Of a stretch of DNA of 64,000 bases, positions 45,312-53,915 are shown in pieces. The notes below the pieces were generated by a model. The model saw nothing but the letters and a program-made list of their open reading frames with translations. It searched no databases and was not told the origin of the DNA. A program made the translations under genes and the position numbers. Source of the stretch: Kocuria sp. (GTDB lineage Bacteria; Actinomycetota; Actinomycetes; Actinomycetales; Micrococcaceae); assembly GCA_030524035.1 (NCBI GenBank), contig JAUNHG010000001.1, positions 1-64,000 of the forward strand, given 5' to 3'. Positions within the stretch are counted from its first letter, which is position 1. Each line of letters opens with the position of its first letter.

Positions 45312-46898
45312 ATGGCGGAACGACGTCGAGGATTAGGCCGAGGACTGGGAGCCCTTATCCCCAGCACACCCCCAGAAACAGACGAGATCACAACCGATCC
45401 GATACAAGGTGAAGAACCTCAGGGGCCTCATAAGCCTGTTTCACGTGAAACAGAGAATTTTCAGTCCATGTCATCAGCGCCCAGCGCAAAAGATTCGACC
45501 ACTTCTAAGGATGTAGGACGTACTCGCACTGCTCGCAAGGCTGACGCAACAAAGACGCCGAAAAATACAAAACCCAAAGCAGCAGCTGGCCAAACTTCGA
45601 GAAAAGTGGACCAACTTCCAGAGCCCACGGGTAAATCAACCGATTCTGCGCAAGATTCCACGAAGCCTGGAGCTAAAGCGTCTGGTGGTGTTTCACGTGA
45701 AACAAGTAGTAAGTCTCGGAAACGAAGCACCGCAACGGAGGCTCGACAAAAAGCGATGAAAGCCAGGATGGAGATGGGGGCTGTATCCCGTCGTGCAGCA
45801 GCAAACCGACCTTCCGACATGTTTTTTACTCCTACTCCATCCGAAAATCGGAGGGAAGAACAGCCTCAGTCTCTAGGTCGCGTTGGCGAAAATGCTCACC
45901 CTGGTGAGGGCTTTGGGGAAAATAATGCTGGTGTTTCACGTGAAACGGACACATCGCTTCCCTCTGAGTTATCTGTTGACGATGGTTCTGCGTCGCATGA
46001 AAGTAAGAGCGGGTCAGTCAACGATCTCCCTGACACCACAGGAGAGCAAGATACAGACCTCCAAATAGTTCCCGGAGCTACCTTTGTTGAACTTGATGTT
46101 CAAGAGATTCACCCTAACCGCAAGCAGCCTAGGCAAGTTTTTGATGAAGATGAGCTGGAAGAACTTGCGTACTCCATCCGCGAGTTAGGTGTTTTACAGC
46201 CGGTTGTCGTCAGGGTTTCACGTGAAACGGGGGGTCCTGGATATGAACTAGTGATGGGTGAGCGCCGTTGGCGTGCTACTCAACAAGCTGGATTAGAGCG
46301 GATTCCTGCGATTGTTCGTGAAACCAGTGATAACGATCTGTTGCGAGATGCTTTACTAGAAAATCTGCACAGATCGCAACTTAATCCCTTAGAAGAAGCC
46401 GCTGCTTATCAACAGCTCATGGATGAGTTTGGTGCTTCACAAGAAGAGTTATCACGTCGTATTGGTCGCTCTCGTCCGCAGATCAGCAATACATTGCGGT
46501 TACTGCGCCTGCCCGCATTGGTTCAGCGACGCGTAGCAGCAGGGGTTCTTTCCGCAGGTCATGCCCGTGCTCTTTTGGCACTAGAGGATCCCGCTGAAAT
46601 GGAACGTTTGGCTCAACGTATTGTGGCCGAGGGTCTTTCAGTGCGCGCAACAGAAGAAGCAGTGACTTTAAGTAAGCGGCGGAAACCAACCGCTCGTCGT
46701 AGTGCAGCCATGCAAGAACGCCACCGGGAGCGTTTAGATTACATAGCGGACGCTTTTGCCGATAAGTTAGACACAAGTGTCAAAATTAACTTGGGTGCCC
46801 GCAAAGGCAAAATGACTATTGAGTTTGCTTCCGTTGAAGATCTCAACCGCATCATTTCAGTGCTTGATCCGGATAATCTTCCAGAGAATCAAGACTGA
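45312..46898 (+). CDS. parB: chromosome-partition protein ParB, with long N-terminal extension
   Basis: This 528-residue CTP-dependent DNA clamp binds parS and spreads from it. Residues 1-250 are an extended, Lys/Ser/Thr-rich, probably disordered region, with three copies of VSRET (starting at 43, 127 and 208). The conserved domain begins at about 255 ([25 protein letters not shown]). It has the CTP motif GERRWRA at 316-322, the helix-turn-helix [27 protein letters not shown] (about 375-401) and a C-terminal dimer domain. A fourth VSRET (302-306) lies in a loop before the CTP motif. Each VSRET is encoded by a parS site. Most ParB proteins are 300-400 residues. Confidence 0.95.
   Translation: MAERRRGLGRGLGALIPSTPPETDEITTDPIQGEEPQGPHKPVSRETENFQSMSSAPSAKDSTTSKDVGRTRTARKADATKTPKNTKPKAAAGQTSRKVDQLPEPTGKSTDSAQDSTKPGAKASGGVSRETSSKSRKRSTATEARQKAMKARMEMGAVSRRAAANRPSDMFFTPTPSENRREEQPQSLGRVGENAHPGEGFGENNAGVSRETDTSLPSELSVDDGSASHESKSGSVNDLPDTTGEQDTDLQIVPGATFVELDVQEIHPNRKQPRQVFDEDELEELAYSIRELGVLQPVVVRVSRETGGPGYELVMGERRWRATQQAGLERIPAIVRETSDNDLLRDALLENLHRSQLNPLEEAAAYQQLMDEFGASQEELSRRIGRSRPQISNTLRLLRLPALVQRRVAAGVLSAGHARALLALEDPAEMERLAQRIVAEGLSVRATEEAVTLSKRRKPTARRSAAMQERHRERLDYIADAFADKLDTSVKINLGARKGKMTIEFASVEDLNRIISVLDPDNLPENQD
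45437..45452. promoter_or_regulatory. parS site inside parB (1)
   Basis: TGTTTCACGTGAAACA, an exact parS consensus, encodes VSRET at ParB residues 43-47. Confidence 0.92.
45689..45704. promoter_or_regulatory. parS site inside parB (2)
   Basis: TGTTTCACGTGAAACA, an exact parS consensus, encodes VSRET at ParB residues 127-131. Confidence 0.92.
45932..45947. promoter_or_regulatory. parS site inside parB (3)
   Basis: TGTTTCACGTGAAACG carries the exact 14-base parS core and encodes VSRET at ParB residues 208-212. Confidence 0.9.
46215..46228. promoter_or_regulatory. parS site inside parB (4)
   Basis: GTTTCACGTGAAAC is the exact parS core. It encodes VSRET at residues 302-306, in the loop just before the GERRW CTP-binding motif. 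Confidence 0.9.
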
Positions 46899-46948
46899 AA
46901 TGCTTGTGCCCCCTCCCTGATCGCAGGTTGAGGGGGCACAAGCATTTC
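46897..46948. terminator. hairpin between convergent parB and cwlM
   Basis: A perfect 19-base-pair inverted repeat (46897-46915 with 46930-46948) starts at the parB stop codon. No long T run follows, but the position between convergent genes fits a two-way terminator. Confidence 0.7.
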
Positions 46949-46980
46949 AGGAGTAGATCAACAGAGCTGATGGTGGTCTT

Positions 46981-46996
46981 TGTTTCACGTGAAACG
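46981..46996. promoter_or_regulatory. parS site at the end of cwlM
   Basis: TGTTTCACGTGAAACG carries the exact parS core, two bases beyond the cwlM stop codon. It is the last of seven exact sites between 45.1 and 47.0 kb. Confidence 0.9.
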
Positions 46997-46997
46997 A

Positions 46998-48218
46998 TCA
47001 GTTGTTTACGGGTTTTTGAGATAAGCGGTGCATCAAGTCAAGGGTACTTATGGTGCCAGTTGGCATGTCATCCGCAGCCTGAAGATACATCCGCTGCAAA
47101 GCAACCACTACCGCGTTGGCCATGTGCGTGCGGTATTCGGGGTCTTCCAGGTGTTGGCGCTCCGCACGATTGGAAATATATCCAACATCTACAGAAAAAG
47201 TAGGTGCAGTGTTGAGTCGCAGTAGACTCCATTGCCGACCATGCGCCCCTAGGTCTAGAGCGCCAGTTCGTGCCACGATTTCACGTAAAGTTAGCGTGGC
47301 TCCTCGCTGACCGATAGGCGATAACGTGGCTTCCTCACGATCCGTATCACCCCAGTAGAAGACTGAAACACCGTGGGCAGCAGGAGAAGGATTCCAATCA
47401 CAGTCCAGAACGACTACGACTGCATCCCGCTGGGAATCGAGAGCTTTTCGAATGCTGGGCTGAACATCTATCTGTGTACCGTTCCGATCAGACAGAGGTT
47501 CTTGTGATACTAGGAGTGGATTGGCTCCCATAGCAGATAATAATTCATGAATACGAATAGCAATATCGCTGGTGATACGTTGAGCGGTATCCCGATAGCT
47601 CTCTGGTGCTCCGCCAGGGATCACGGGAGCTTGCAGCTGCATGGCAGGCACAATAACAATTTTTTGAGAACGAATCGCATCTGAGGTGCGTTCCAAACGG
47701 TGATAATCCCGGAGCGAAAAAGCTTTGGAGTTTGATATTTTCTTATTTACCCTAGCCAAAGCTGCAATGGTCTGATTATTGACCATACCAGTTGGATTCA
47801 GCCCCAAGTTTTGTTGCAGTTCCACCACAGCATGATGGGTTTTCTCATCGAAAGTTCCCGTGATGTGTCCGTAGTACAACCCCAACATGGACAAATTGTC
47901 CTGGAGGCGTTGGACATCATCCCCACGCAATGGTTCTTGAGGATCCCAGTGCAGAAGTCGTTCACCAAAGGTGTACTGAGCTTCGTTAAGCCTGCGTTCG
48001 GTTTCCGGGCCGACCACACCGTCGACCACCAAACCGTGACCCTGTTGAAATGCCCGTACCGCATTTTCAAGCTCAGCGTCAAAAGCGGTGGGATCCGTAA
48101 CATCGCGTGGGTCTAACGCGACGGTGGCTGCACCGGCGCGGATGAGCCGCTCGCGCAAACCAACCACGCGTCGATCACGGATGCCGTGCTGCATAGCTTG
48201 TGTGATGTCTTCGGACAT
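46998..48218 (-). CDS. cwlM: CwlM-type regulator of peptidoglycan synthesis (pseudo-amidase)
   Basis: This 406-residue protein has two peptidoglycan-binding-type domains (about 25-85 and 105-170) and a C-terminal N-acetylmuramoyl-L-alanine amidase fold (about 195-385). The zinc-ligand positions are lost. IVPAMQLQAP stands where active amidases have DPGHGG, LDCDWNPSPAAHG replaces the second His motif, and the catalytic Glu region reads VDVGYISN. In Mycobacterium, CwlM is likewise inactive as an amidase and, when phosphorylated by PknB, activates MurA; the same role is inferred here. The ATG at 48218 gives the same length as the M. tuberculosis protein. The gene order parB-cwlM-trxA-trxB is conserved. 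Confidence 0.88.
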   Translation of the reverse strand: MSEDITQAMQHGIRDRRVVGLRERLIRAGAATVALDPRDVTDPTAFDAELENAVRAFQQGHGLVVDGVVGPETERRLNEAQYTFGERLLHWDPQEPLRGDDVQRLQDNLSMLGLYYGHITGTFDEKTHHAVVELQQNLGLNPTGMVNNQTIAALARVNKKISNSKAFSLRDYHRLERTSDAIRSQKIVIVPAMQLQAPVIPGGAPESYRDTAQRITSDIAIRIHELLSAMGANPLLVSQEPLSDRNGTQIDVQPSIRKALDSQRDAVVVVLDCDWNPSPAAHGVSVFYWGDTDREEATLSPIGQRGATLTLREIVARTGALDLGAHGRQWSLLRLNTAPTFSVDVGYISNRAERQHLEDPEYRTHMANAVVVALQRMYLQAADDMPTGTISTLDLMHRLSQKPVNN

Positions 48219-48342
48219 AAGTAAATGTTCCTCGTGATGCAAATGACGGAACTCTCGACTACACGGGTGTGTAGTCGAGATAGAAACTGTACTCCCCATA
48301 AAGATCAAGACCATGACGCAGAGCATCAGGCCTTGAAAAGCT

Positions 48343-48380
48343 GGAACCCCGACCCGTAAAGATACACGGGACGAGGTTCC
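48343..48380 (-). terminator. terminator of the trxB-trxA operon
   Basis: A 15-base stem with two mismatches (48343-48357 with 48366-48380) is followed on the minus strand by AGCTTTTC. A second perfect 14-base inverted repeat (48415-48428 with 48441-48454) lies between it and the trxA stop and may be an extra terminator or processing site. Confidence 0.7.
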
Positions 48381-48456
48381 ATAAAGTCCTAGTTACAGAC
48401 GTTAGTGCTAGTGGCATTCGGATCGTGTGTATTTTTGTGGACACGATCCGAATGTG

Positions 48457-48786
48457 TCATTCACCACCGAGGTAGTCTGCAAAATCTTTCTCGAACGCCG
48501 TCTTGGGTTTAGCTCCGATGCTCTGCTTCTGGACCTTGCCACCATCAAAGAGGTACACCGCCGGGATGGAAGTGATCCCGTACTTCGCAGCAATCTCCTG
48601 ATTATCGTCTACGTTGATCTTGACGACTTTCACGCGATCCGCATGCTCATCAGAAATAGCGTCCAAGACTGGGCTGACCATGCGGCACGGACCGCACCAT
48701 TCTGCCCAGAAATCTACGATTACTGGTTTATCTGAGTTCAGAACCTCACGGTCAAACTCAGCAGTGTTGACGTCAATGGCGCTCAT
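48457..48786 (-). CDS. trxA: thioredoxin
   Basis: This 109-residue cytoplasmic disulfide reductase has the WCGPC active site (Cys31, Cys34) and the cis-proline loop ITSIPAVYLFDGG. It receives electrons from the thioredoxin reductase encoded just upstream. AGGAG precedes the ATG. Confidence 0.97.
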   Translation of the reverse strand: MSAIDVNTAEFDREVLNSDKPVIVDFWAEWCGPCRMVSPVLDAISDEHADRVKVVKINVDDNQEIAAKYGITSIPAVYLFDGGKVQKQSIGAKPKTAFEKDFADYLGGE

Positions 48787-48843
48787 GAGAGCTCCTTTCG
48801 CTCTATATAGAGATGGTTTTCTGAAGACTGATCACGCATAAGA

Positions 48844-49872
48844 TCAGTTTCCGTGCTCAGCCAGATAGTGTTCAACGTCAATGGCGGCGGCGCAGCCGGA
48901 ACCAGCTGCGGTAATCGCTTGACGATAGGTGGGATCCACAACGTCCCCCGCAGCGAAAACACCGGGCAAAGACGTCCGCGAAGAACGCCCCTGCACAGCA
49001 ACAGTATTGTCGGCAGTAATTTCGAGCTGGTCTTTAAACAACGCAGTCCGGGGATCTGACCCAATGGCCACAAACAAACCAGTGACATCCAACGTGCTGG
49101 TTTCCCCGGTGGTGGTGTCTTCCAAGCTCAGCTGTTCAACTTTTGCGTCCCCGGTGATTCCCACGACCTTTTTATTCCACAGGAACTCAATCTTGGGGTC
49201 ATCAAAAGCACGCTGCTGCATAATTTCAGATGCTCGAAGCTGATCACGACGGTGAATCAAAGTCACCTTGTCTGCGAACTTGGTTAAGAACGTGGCTTCC
49301 TCAATGGCAGAATCTCCACCGCCTACTACCGCGATGTTCTGAGCCTTAAAGAAGAAGCCATCGCAAGTAGCGCACCACGACACGCCATGCCCAGACAAGC
49401 GCTTTTCATCATCCAGCCCCAGTTCGCGGTACGCAGAGCCGGTGGCAAGAATGACAGTTTTGGCATGCAGAACTTCCCCACCATCCACCGTGATTTCCTT
49501 GACCGCACCATCCAGTTGCAACTTAATGACATCCTCGTAGCGGACGTCCGCGCCGAAACGTTCCGCTTGGGCCTGCATGGTGGCCATGAGTTCAGGACCC
49601 ATAATCCCGTCGGTGAAGCCCGGATAGTTTTCCACCTCGGTGGTGTTCATTAAGTCACCACCAGCGGTGACGGAACCGGCCAAGATAATTGGGTTTAAGC
49701 GTGCACGGGCCGTGTAAATAGCTGCGGTGTAACCGGCAGGACCTGAGCCAACAATCACGACGTCGTGCACCGTAGCCTCTGTTGAATTACCAGCCTGAGC
49801 CTGGGACTCAGTTTCTGCCGGGGGCGTGGACCCTAGATCAAGATTCAGGGCTGGGGTGAAATCGGTGGTCAC
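48844..49872 (-). CDS. trxB: thioredoxin reductase
   Basis: This 342-residue FAD enzyme transfers electrons from NADPH to thioredoxin. It has the FAD motif VGSGPAGYTA (41-50), the redox-active WCATC (Cys167, Cys170) and the NADPH motif GGGDSAIEEA. The N-terminus has about 30 extra Thr/Ala/Glu-rich residues before the fold. A sigM gene, which in related genomes lies between murJ and trxB, is missing upstream. Confidence 0.96.
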   Translation of the reverse strand: MTTDFTPALNLDLGSTPPAETESQAQAGNSTEATVHDVVIVGSGPAGYTAAIYTARARLNPIILAGSVTAGGDLMNTTEVENYPGFTDGIMGPELMATMQAQAERFGADVRYEDVIKLQLDGAVKEITVDGGEVLHAKTVILATGSAYRELGLDDEKRLSGHGVSWCATCDGFFFKAQNIAVVGGGDSAIEEATFLTKFADKVTLIHRRDQLRASEIMQQRAFDDPKIEFLWNKKVVGITGDAKVEQLSLEDTTTGETSTLDVTGLFVAIGSDPRTALFKDQLEITADNTVAVQGRSSRTSLPGVFAAGDVVDPTYRQAITAAGSGCAAAIDVEHYLAEHGN

Positions 49873-49998
49873 GTTCGTGGCCTTCTTCCGTGCTTGTCCG
49901 ATGTTGAGCTTTCAGAGGCGACAACCGGAAGCAGCCCTCATGTATTCCGCAAGGGCATAACAGGATCACAGAACGGCCAGTTTCTGGCTCCCTGGGCT

Positions 49999-51411
49999 TC
50001 AGGAGACGCTAATTTCCTGGATCCGCAGACCGTAACTGTAGCCAGCGATGGGTTCAGTGAGCATCGGCAGCTCGGTCCAAGCCACGATCAGGTATTCATG
50101 CTCTTCATCACGGGCCTGATCATTGAGTTCAACTGTGACTTCTGAACCTTCGAATGATCCGCTGCCTACTTCTACAGCGTTCTCCAGGGAAGGATCGTCT
50201 GCCACGTACACGGTGAAGGAGCCCCCCGTGCCGGATTCCTGCGTGATAGTCAGAGTGTTCATGACCGTGGGTTCCTCGAAACGCACCGCCAACCCCACAG
50301 AACTGACAACCTGACCAAAAACGTTGTCGCTAAAGCCGTAGCTGATCCACCGGGTTGCTGGATCCTGATCAATGGTTTGCTGCAGAGTGCCGTCTTGATC
50401 CGCCATGAATGTGGGGTTATCTGGTACTAAACGGACTGCGGATACCGGGGTAGCGGTTACCTGCTGCTCTGTGGCTTCAGCAGTAGCGGCAGCGGTCTGA
50501 TCATCTGAGCTACCGGTTCCAGTAAATAAGTTGCCCAACCCGCCAAAAACCAAAGCGGCGCCCAGAGCCAGAACGCCCAACAGTATTAACAGCAAGGCCA
50601 CTAAGCCGCCCCTACCGGACTTTCGGTTGGCGGTGTGCGCATCCTGGGAAGTGCCAGGCTGTTCGCTGCGCGCGCGAATAGCGTTACGGTTGAGGGCTTC
50701 GGTAGCACCGCTAGACCCTCCCCGATTTTGAACCCCTGCGGTGTACTCATACTCGTATGAGTCATAACGGTTATCACCGTCGTAGGTGGGGTCGATCCTA
50801 TGGGTGTCCCGGACAGGGCTTTTGGTGGAACCGGTGCCACGACCAGCAGCAGCTCGGTCAAACAGCGTGGCGCGCGTTGACGATTCCGGGGCACGTTTGA
50901 TTCGACCCCTATGTTTTTCCACGGCGGGAGCTGCCGGAGCGAATGTGATGTCGTCGGCATCCCACTGGCTGAAGAATTCTTCGGAGGTTTCTTCCCCCAC
51001 CACGTCAGGTTCGCCGTCATCAAGCACATACATGCCGGTCATGCCACTGGAGCGTGGGCGCCCAAAAATATCGTCCGACAGTGTTTCATCATCCGTGGTG
51101 CCTGGGTCGCGTAAAAGCTCGTCAATCAACACAGATGGCGGAGTAAAAGAGGTGACCAAGTACGTGCTGGAACCGGACTGCCCTAGATCCAAGATGTGGA
51201 GGTTGGCATCCACCACGCCCGTAGCCATGGCACGCGCATTTTCCACCACACGCGATGTATGACGATCGGACGGGACCAAAATAGTGACTTCACGGCCCAA
51301 GATTTGATCCTGGCCACCCAAGATATGGTCGCTTTCCGGCGTGGTCAGGACCTCGTCCAGCACCTTGTAGCGACCGCCCAGTACGGTCCCGAGGCTGATG
51401 GGCTGAGGCAC
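49999..51411 (-). CDS. pseudokinase with TM helix and extracellular discoidin-like domain
   Basis: This 470-residue protein starts with a kinase-like fold (LGTVLGGRYKVLDEVLTT, then REVTILVPS) that lacks the catalytic HRD and DFG motifs. A Ser/Thr/Arg-rich region (about 170-310) leads to one TM helix (LVALLLILLGVLALGAALVFGG, about 312-333). A C-terminal F5/8-type (discoidin-like) domain of about 115 residues follows, with DQDPATRWISYGF. In M. tuberculosis the equivalent pseudokinase is fused to MurJ (MviN) and binds the FHA protein FhaA. Here it is a separate gene downstream of murJ. The GTG at 51411, with AGGAG five bases before it, is the preferred start. Confidence 0.85.
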   Translation of the reverse strand: MPQPISLGTVLGGRYKVLDEVLTTPESDHILGGQDQILGREVTILVPSDRHTSRVVENARAMATGVVDANLHILDLGQSGSSTYLVTSFTPPSVLIDELLRDPGTTDDETLSDDIFGRPRSSGMTGMYVLDDGEPDVVGEETSEEFFSQWDADDITFAPAAPAVEKHRGRIKRAPESSTRATLFDRAAAGRGTGSTKSPVRDTHRIDPTYDGDNRYDSYEYEYTAGVQNRGGSSGATEALNRNAIRARSEQPGTSQDAHTANRKSGRGGLVALLLILLGVLALGAALVFGGLGNLFTGTGSSDDQTAAATAEATEQQVTATPVSAVRLVPDNPTFMADQDGTLQQTIDQDPATRWISYGFSDNVFGQVVSSVGLAVRFEEPTVMNTLTITQESGTGGSFTVYVADDPSLENAVEVGSGSFEGSEVTVELNDQARDEEHEYLIVAWTELPMLTEPIAGYSYGLRIQEISVS

Positions 51412-51547
51412 GTGTTCTCCTGAATGTTTTGAGTATCCTCGCCAGATTCCGGCGTGAAGTGTCGGCGGCAAGATCAGACGATGTTGGGGGACGTTCGCAG
51501 TGTACCTGCCAACTGCATGTAAAACCTGGGTTATTGAGTGGTTGAAC

Positions 51548-53215
51548 TCAACGGGCGAATCTGCCCGGTAAACGGTTGAGGAGCGGGGCAATCAGCTCCG
51601 GAAGTTCCCTAAGCCCACAAACTTTGAGCATGATCGCATACAGTGCGCCAGTGATAAGTCCGCAGGCCGCAAGGGTTATCAGTGCACTAAAAAGCCCATT
51701 CCACGGCCAACCGTTTGGATCCCATCCGCCCATCAAATAGAGCGCTCCGGATCCTAATCCACCGGCCACCAAAGCAGCCCCTAAAGAGCGGACGTGTGTT
51801 TCTAATACCCTTACCAATCCATAGTCACCAATCCGTTTGGCTGCCCAGAAGTGGTAGATCACGGTAGAGAGAATGTTCTGCCCCGCGTAACAGGCTGCAA
51901 CGATAAACACGATCCGATTGGGGGCCACCCAGTACTGAATGGCAAAAGCCGCAGCTACCGTGAGGGCAGACACAATGAACTGAACCATGAATGGTGTTCG
52001 GGCATCCTCCTGGGCGTAGAAGACACGCCCAAATAAAAACGAAGACGTCAGAAATGGTGTACCAATAGCCATCACGACGATCACCTGCGCAATCACAGCA
52101 CCAGATTCCTGGATTCCCCCAGAGAACAACATGCCCAACGGGCCCGCGAAAGCAATCAAACACGCAGTGAAGAAAACATTGGCGATCCCCGAGTAACGCA
52201 GCGCTTTGGATAATGCGGCGTTGATACCGGCAACATTCCTGTTTACCGCAGCAGCCGCCATGGTGTTGAACAACACAGTTGCGATAGATACGCCAATCAC
52301 TCCGTGAGGTAGCGAGTACAGCATGGTGGCCTGATTTAACGCATTGTTACCCGCAATCAGTTCGGGAGGTGTGGCCGCTAAATACTCCTCCCGATAGGCG
52401 TTCGGGATGTTGGCAGTTCGTGACAAGGCCAGAAAAGCCAAATTGGCGATGACGCCGGTCGCTAATGTCCACCCTGAAAGTTTGGCTGCCGTAGATAAAC
52501 CGATACCGCGCCACCCGAACTTAGGCCGTAGATCCAGACCCAACTTGCTGAGAGGCCACAACAGGATTAACGCTTGAGAGGCCACGCCCACAGTTGCCAT
52601 AGCAGCCAACCAGAACGTTTGTTGCATAGTCCATGTTTCTGGGGTGTGTGCAGCGGTTGCATAACTACCGAACTGTTGAATAAACACAAACAAGGCAGCA
52701 ATGGCAATCATGTTGTTGAGAGCGGGAGCCCACATAAACCACCCAAAAGCTCCTTTGGCGTTGAGCACTTGGCCGATGACCGTATACACCCCGTAGAAAA
52801 AAATTTGCGGCAGTGTGAACAACGCGAACGTAATAGCCAGAGAGCGTTGAGATTCCCCCCATCCCGGCGTCATGATCGTCATAATCGGACCAGTGAGAGC
52901 CACAACTACAGCAGTGATTACTGCCATGCCAATCACGGCCAGGGTGATTAAACGGGAGATGTAATCAGCACCATCATCCCGGGAGTTTTGTGAAGCTTTG
53001 ATGACCTGCGGAACCAGTACTGAGTTGAACACACCCGCAGCGATCAGCACATAAATAAGGTTGGGTAGTTTGTCTGCAACATCAAAAATATTGGCCATAT
53101 TGGATGTGCTGCCGATGGCCACAGCCAACAGGATGACTTTCACGAAACCCAGAACACGCGAGACCAAAGTGCCAGAAGCCATGATGGCGCTAGAAACTGC
53201 ACCTGAACGGGCCAT
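51548..53215 (-). CDS. murJ: lipid II flippase MurJ
   Basis: This 555-residue membrane protein with about fourteen TM helices moves lipid II across the cytoplasmic membrane for peptidoglycan synthesis. Family features include MASGTLVSRVLGFVKVILLA at the start and GVFNSVLVPQVIKA in the first helices. It ends without the C-terminal pseudokinase found in M. tuberculosis MviN. AAAGGAG precedes the ATG. The operon is NUDIX, murJ, pseudokinase, all minus strand. Confidence 0.95.
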   Translation of the reverse strand: MARSGAVSSAIMASGTLVSRVLGFVKVILLAVAIGSTSNMANIFDVADKLPNLIYVLIAAGVFNSVLVPQVIKASQNSRDDGADYISRLITLAVIGMAVITAVVVALTGPIMTIMTPGWGESQRSLAITFALFTLPQIFFYGVYTVIGQVLNAKGAFGWFMWAPALNNMIAIAALFVFIQQFGSYATAAHTPETWTMQQTFWLAAMATVGVASQALILLWPLSKLGLDLRPKFGWRGIGLSTAAKLSGWTLATGVIANLAFLALSRTANIPNAYREEYLAATPPELIAGNNALNQATMLYSLPHGVIGVSIATVLFNTMAAAAVNRNVAGINAALSKALRYSGIANVFFTACLIAFAGPLGMLFSGGIQESGAVIAQVIVVMAIGTPFLTSSFLFGRVFYAQEDARTPFMVQFIVSALTVAAAFAIQYWVAPNRIVFIVAACYAGQNILSTVIYHFWAAKRIGDYGLVRVLETHVRSLGAALVAGGLGSGALYLMGGWDPNGWPWNGLFSALITLAACGLITGALYAIMLKVCGLRELPELIAPLLNRLPGRFAR

Positions 53216-53293
53216 GACACTCCTTTGCTGTTCCCTTGCGTTTGGGGTTGGGTTGACGATGTAACGATGCCCGCGCCGGGCACAAGGACAAGC

Positions 53294-53794
53294 CTAGAGC
53301 TGATGGATGATGTATTCCCGCGCTATGTCTGCGATCCTCCGCTCATTGGGAAAAGACAACGTGCGCACGAGGTCGTCAATATTTACCCACGCCACGTCGA
53401 CGGCCTCATGATCAGGGTCGTTCTCTGTGGTTAGGTGACCCCCCGTAGCCTCCAGTAAAAAATGATGCACAGTTTTGTGGACACGGTGACCTGCAACCGA
53501 AAACCAGTAGTCGATACTGCCTAAAGGGGACAAAATTTGGCCCGCAATTCCGGTTTCCTCTTCGATTTCACGGATAGCGGCTTGTGCGTCCGTTTCAGGG
53601 CCTTCCGGATGACCCTTGGGCAGACACCACTCTAAGCGTCCACCCCGATTTACCCGGGCGATGATCGCAACAGGGTGCCCCGGGGTTTCGAGATCCACAA
53701 CTACTCCGCCAGCGGAGACCTCCTCCACCGTGGGCAGCGCCGCGGCCGGAAGAAACGGCCGTTTCTTCGGTGCGCTGGGGACGGGGAAAGTCAT
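53294..53794 (-). CDS. NUDIX hydrolase (MutT4-like)
   Basis: This 166-residue protein has a complete NUDIX box GX5EX7REUXEEXGU at 61-83 (GHPEGPETDAQAAIREIEEE and TGI), so it should hydrolyse a nucleoside diphosphate derivative with Mg. The region before it (VSAGGVVVDLETPGHPVAIIARVNRGGRLEWCLPK) is standard. In M. tuberculosis the gene beside pcnA in the same orientation is mutT4 (Rv3908). The substrate is unproven. Confidence 0.88.
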   Translation of the reverse strand: MTFPVPSAPKKRPFLPAAALPTVEEVSAGGVVVDLETPGHPVAIIARVNRGGRLEWCLPKGHPEGPETDAQAAIREIEEETGIAGQILSPLGSIDYWFSVAGHRVHKTVHHFLLEATGGHLTTENDPDHEAVDVAWVNIDDLVRTLSFPNERRIADIAREYIIHQL

Positions 53795-53915
53795 GAGACC
53801 AGCCTAGCCTTACTCGTATGCGTGGCCTGAAGAATCACAGATGATCACTGACGCTACAACGCCGTTAACGATGATCACCCTCCGAAAGACGACGGGTCTG
53901 CAATGATGGGCCGCG

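Noticed and set aside
46315-46325. Half parS-like sequence GTTCGTGAAAC in parB
   Set aside because: It codes for the conserved ParB stretch IVRETSD and is found as protein sequence in the family in general, so it is not a separate DNA site.
47278-47291. Eighth parS-like site ATTTCACGTAAAGT
   Set aside because: It has several mismatches to GTTTCACGTGAAAC and breaks the palindrome; ParB binding is not expected.
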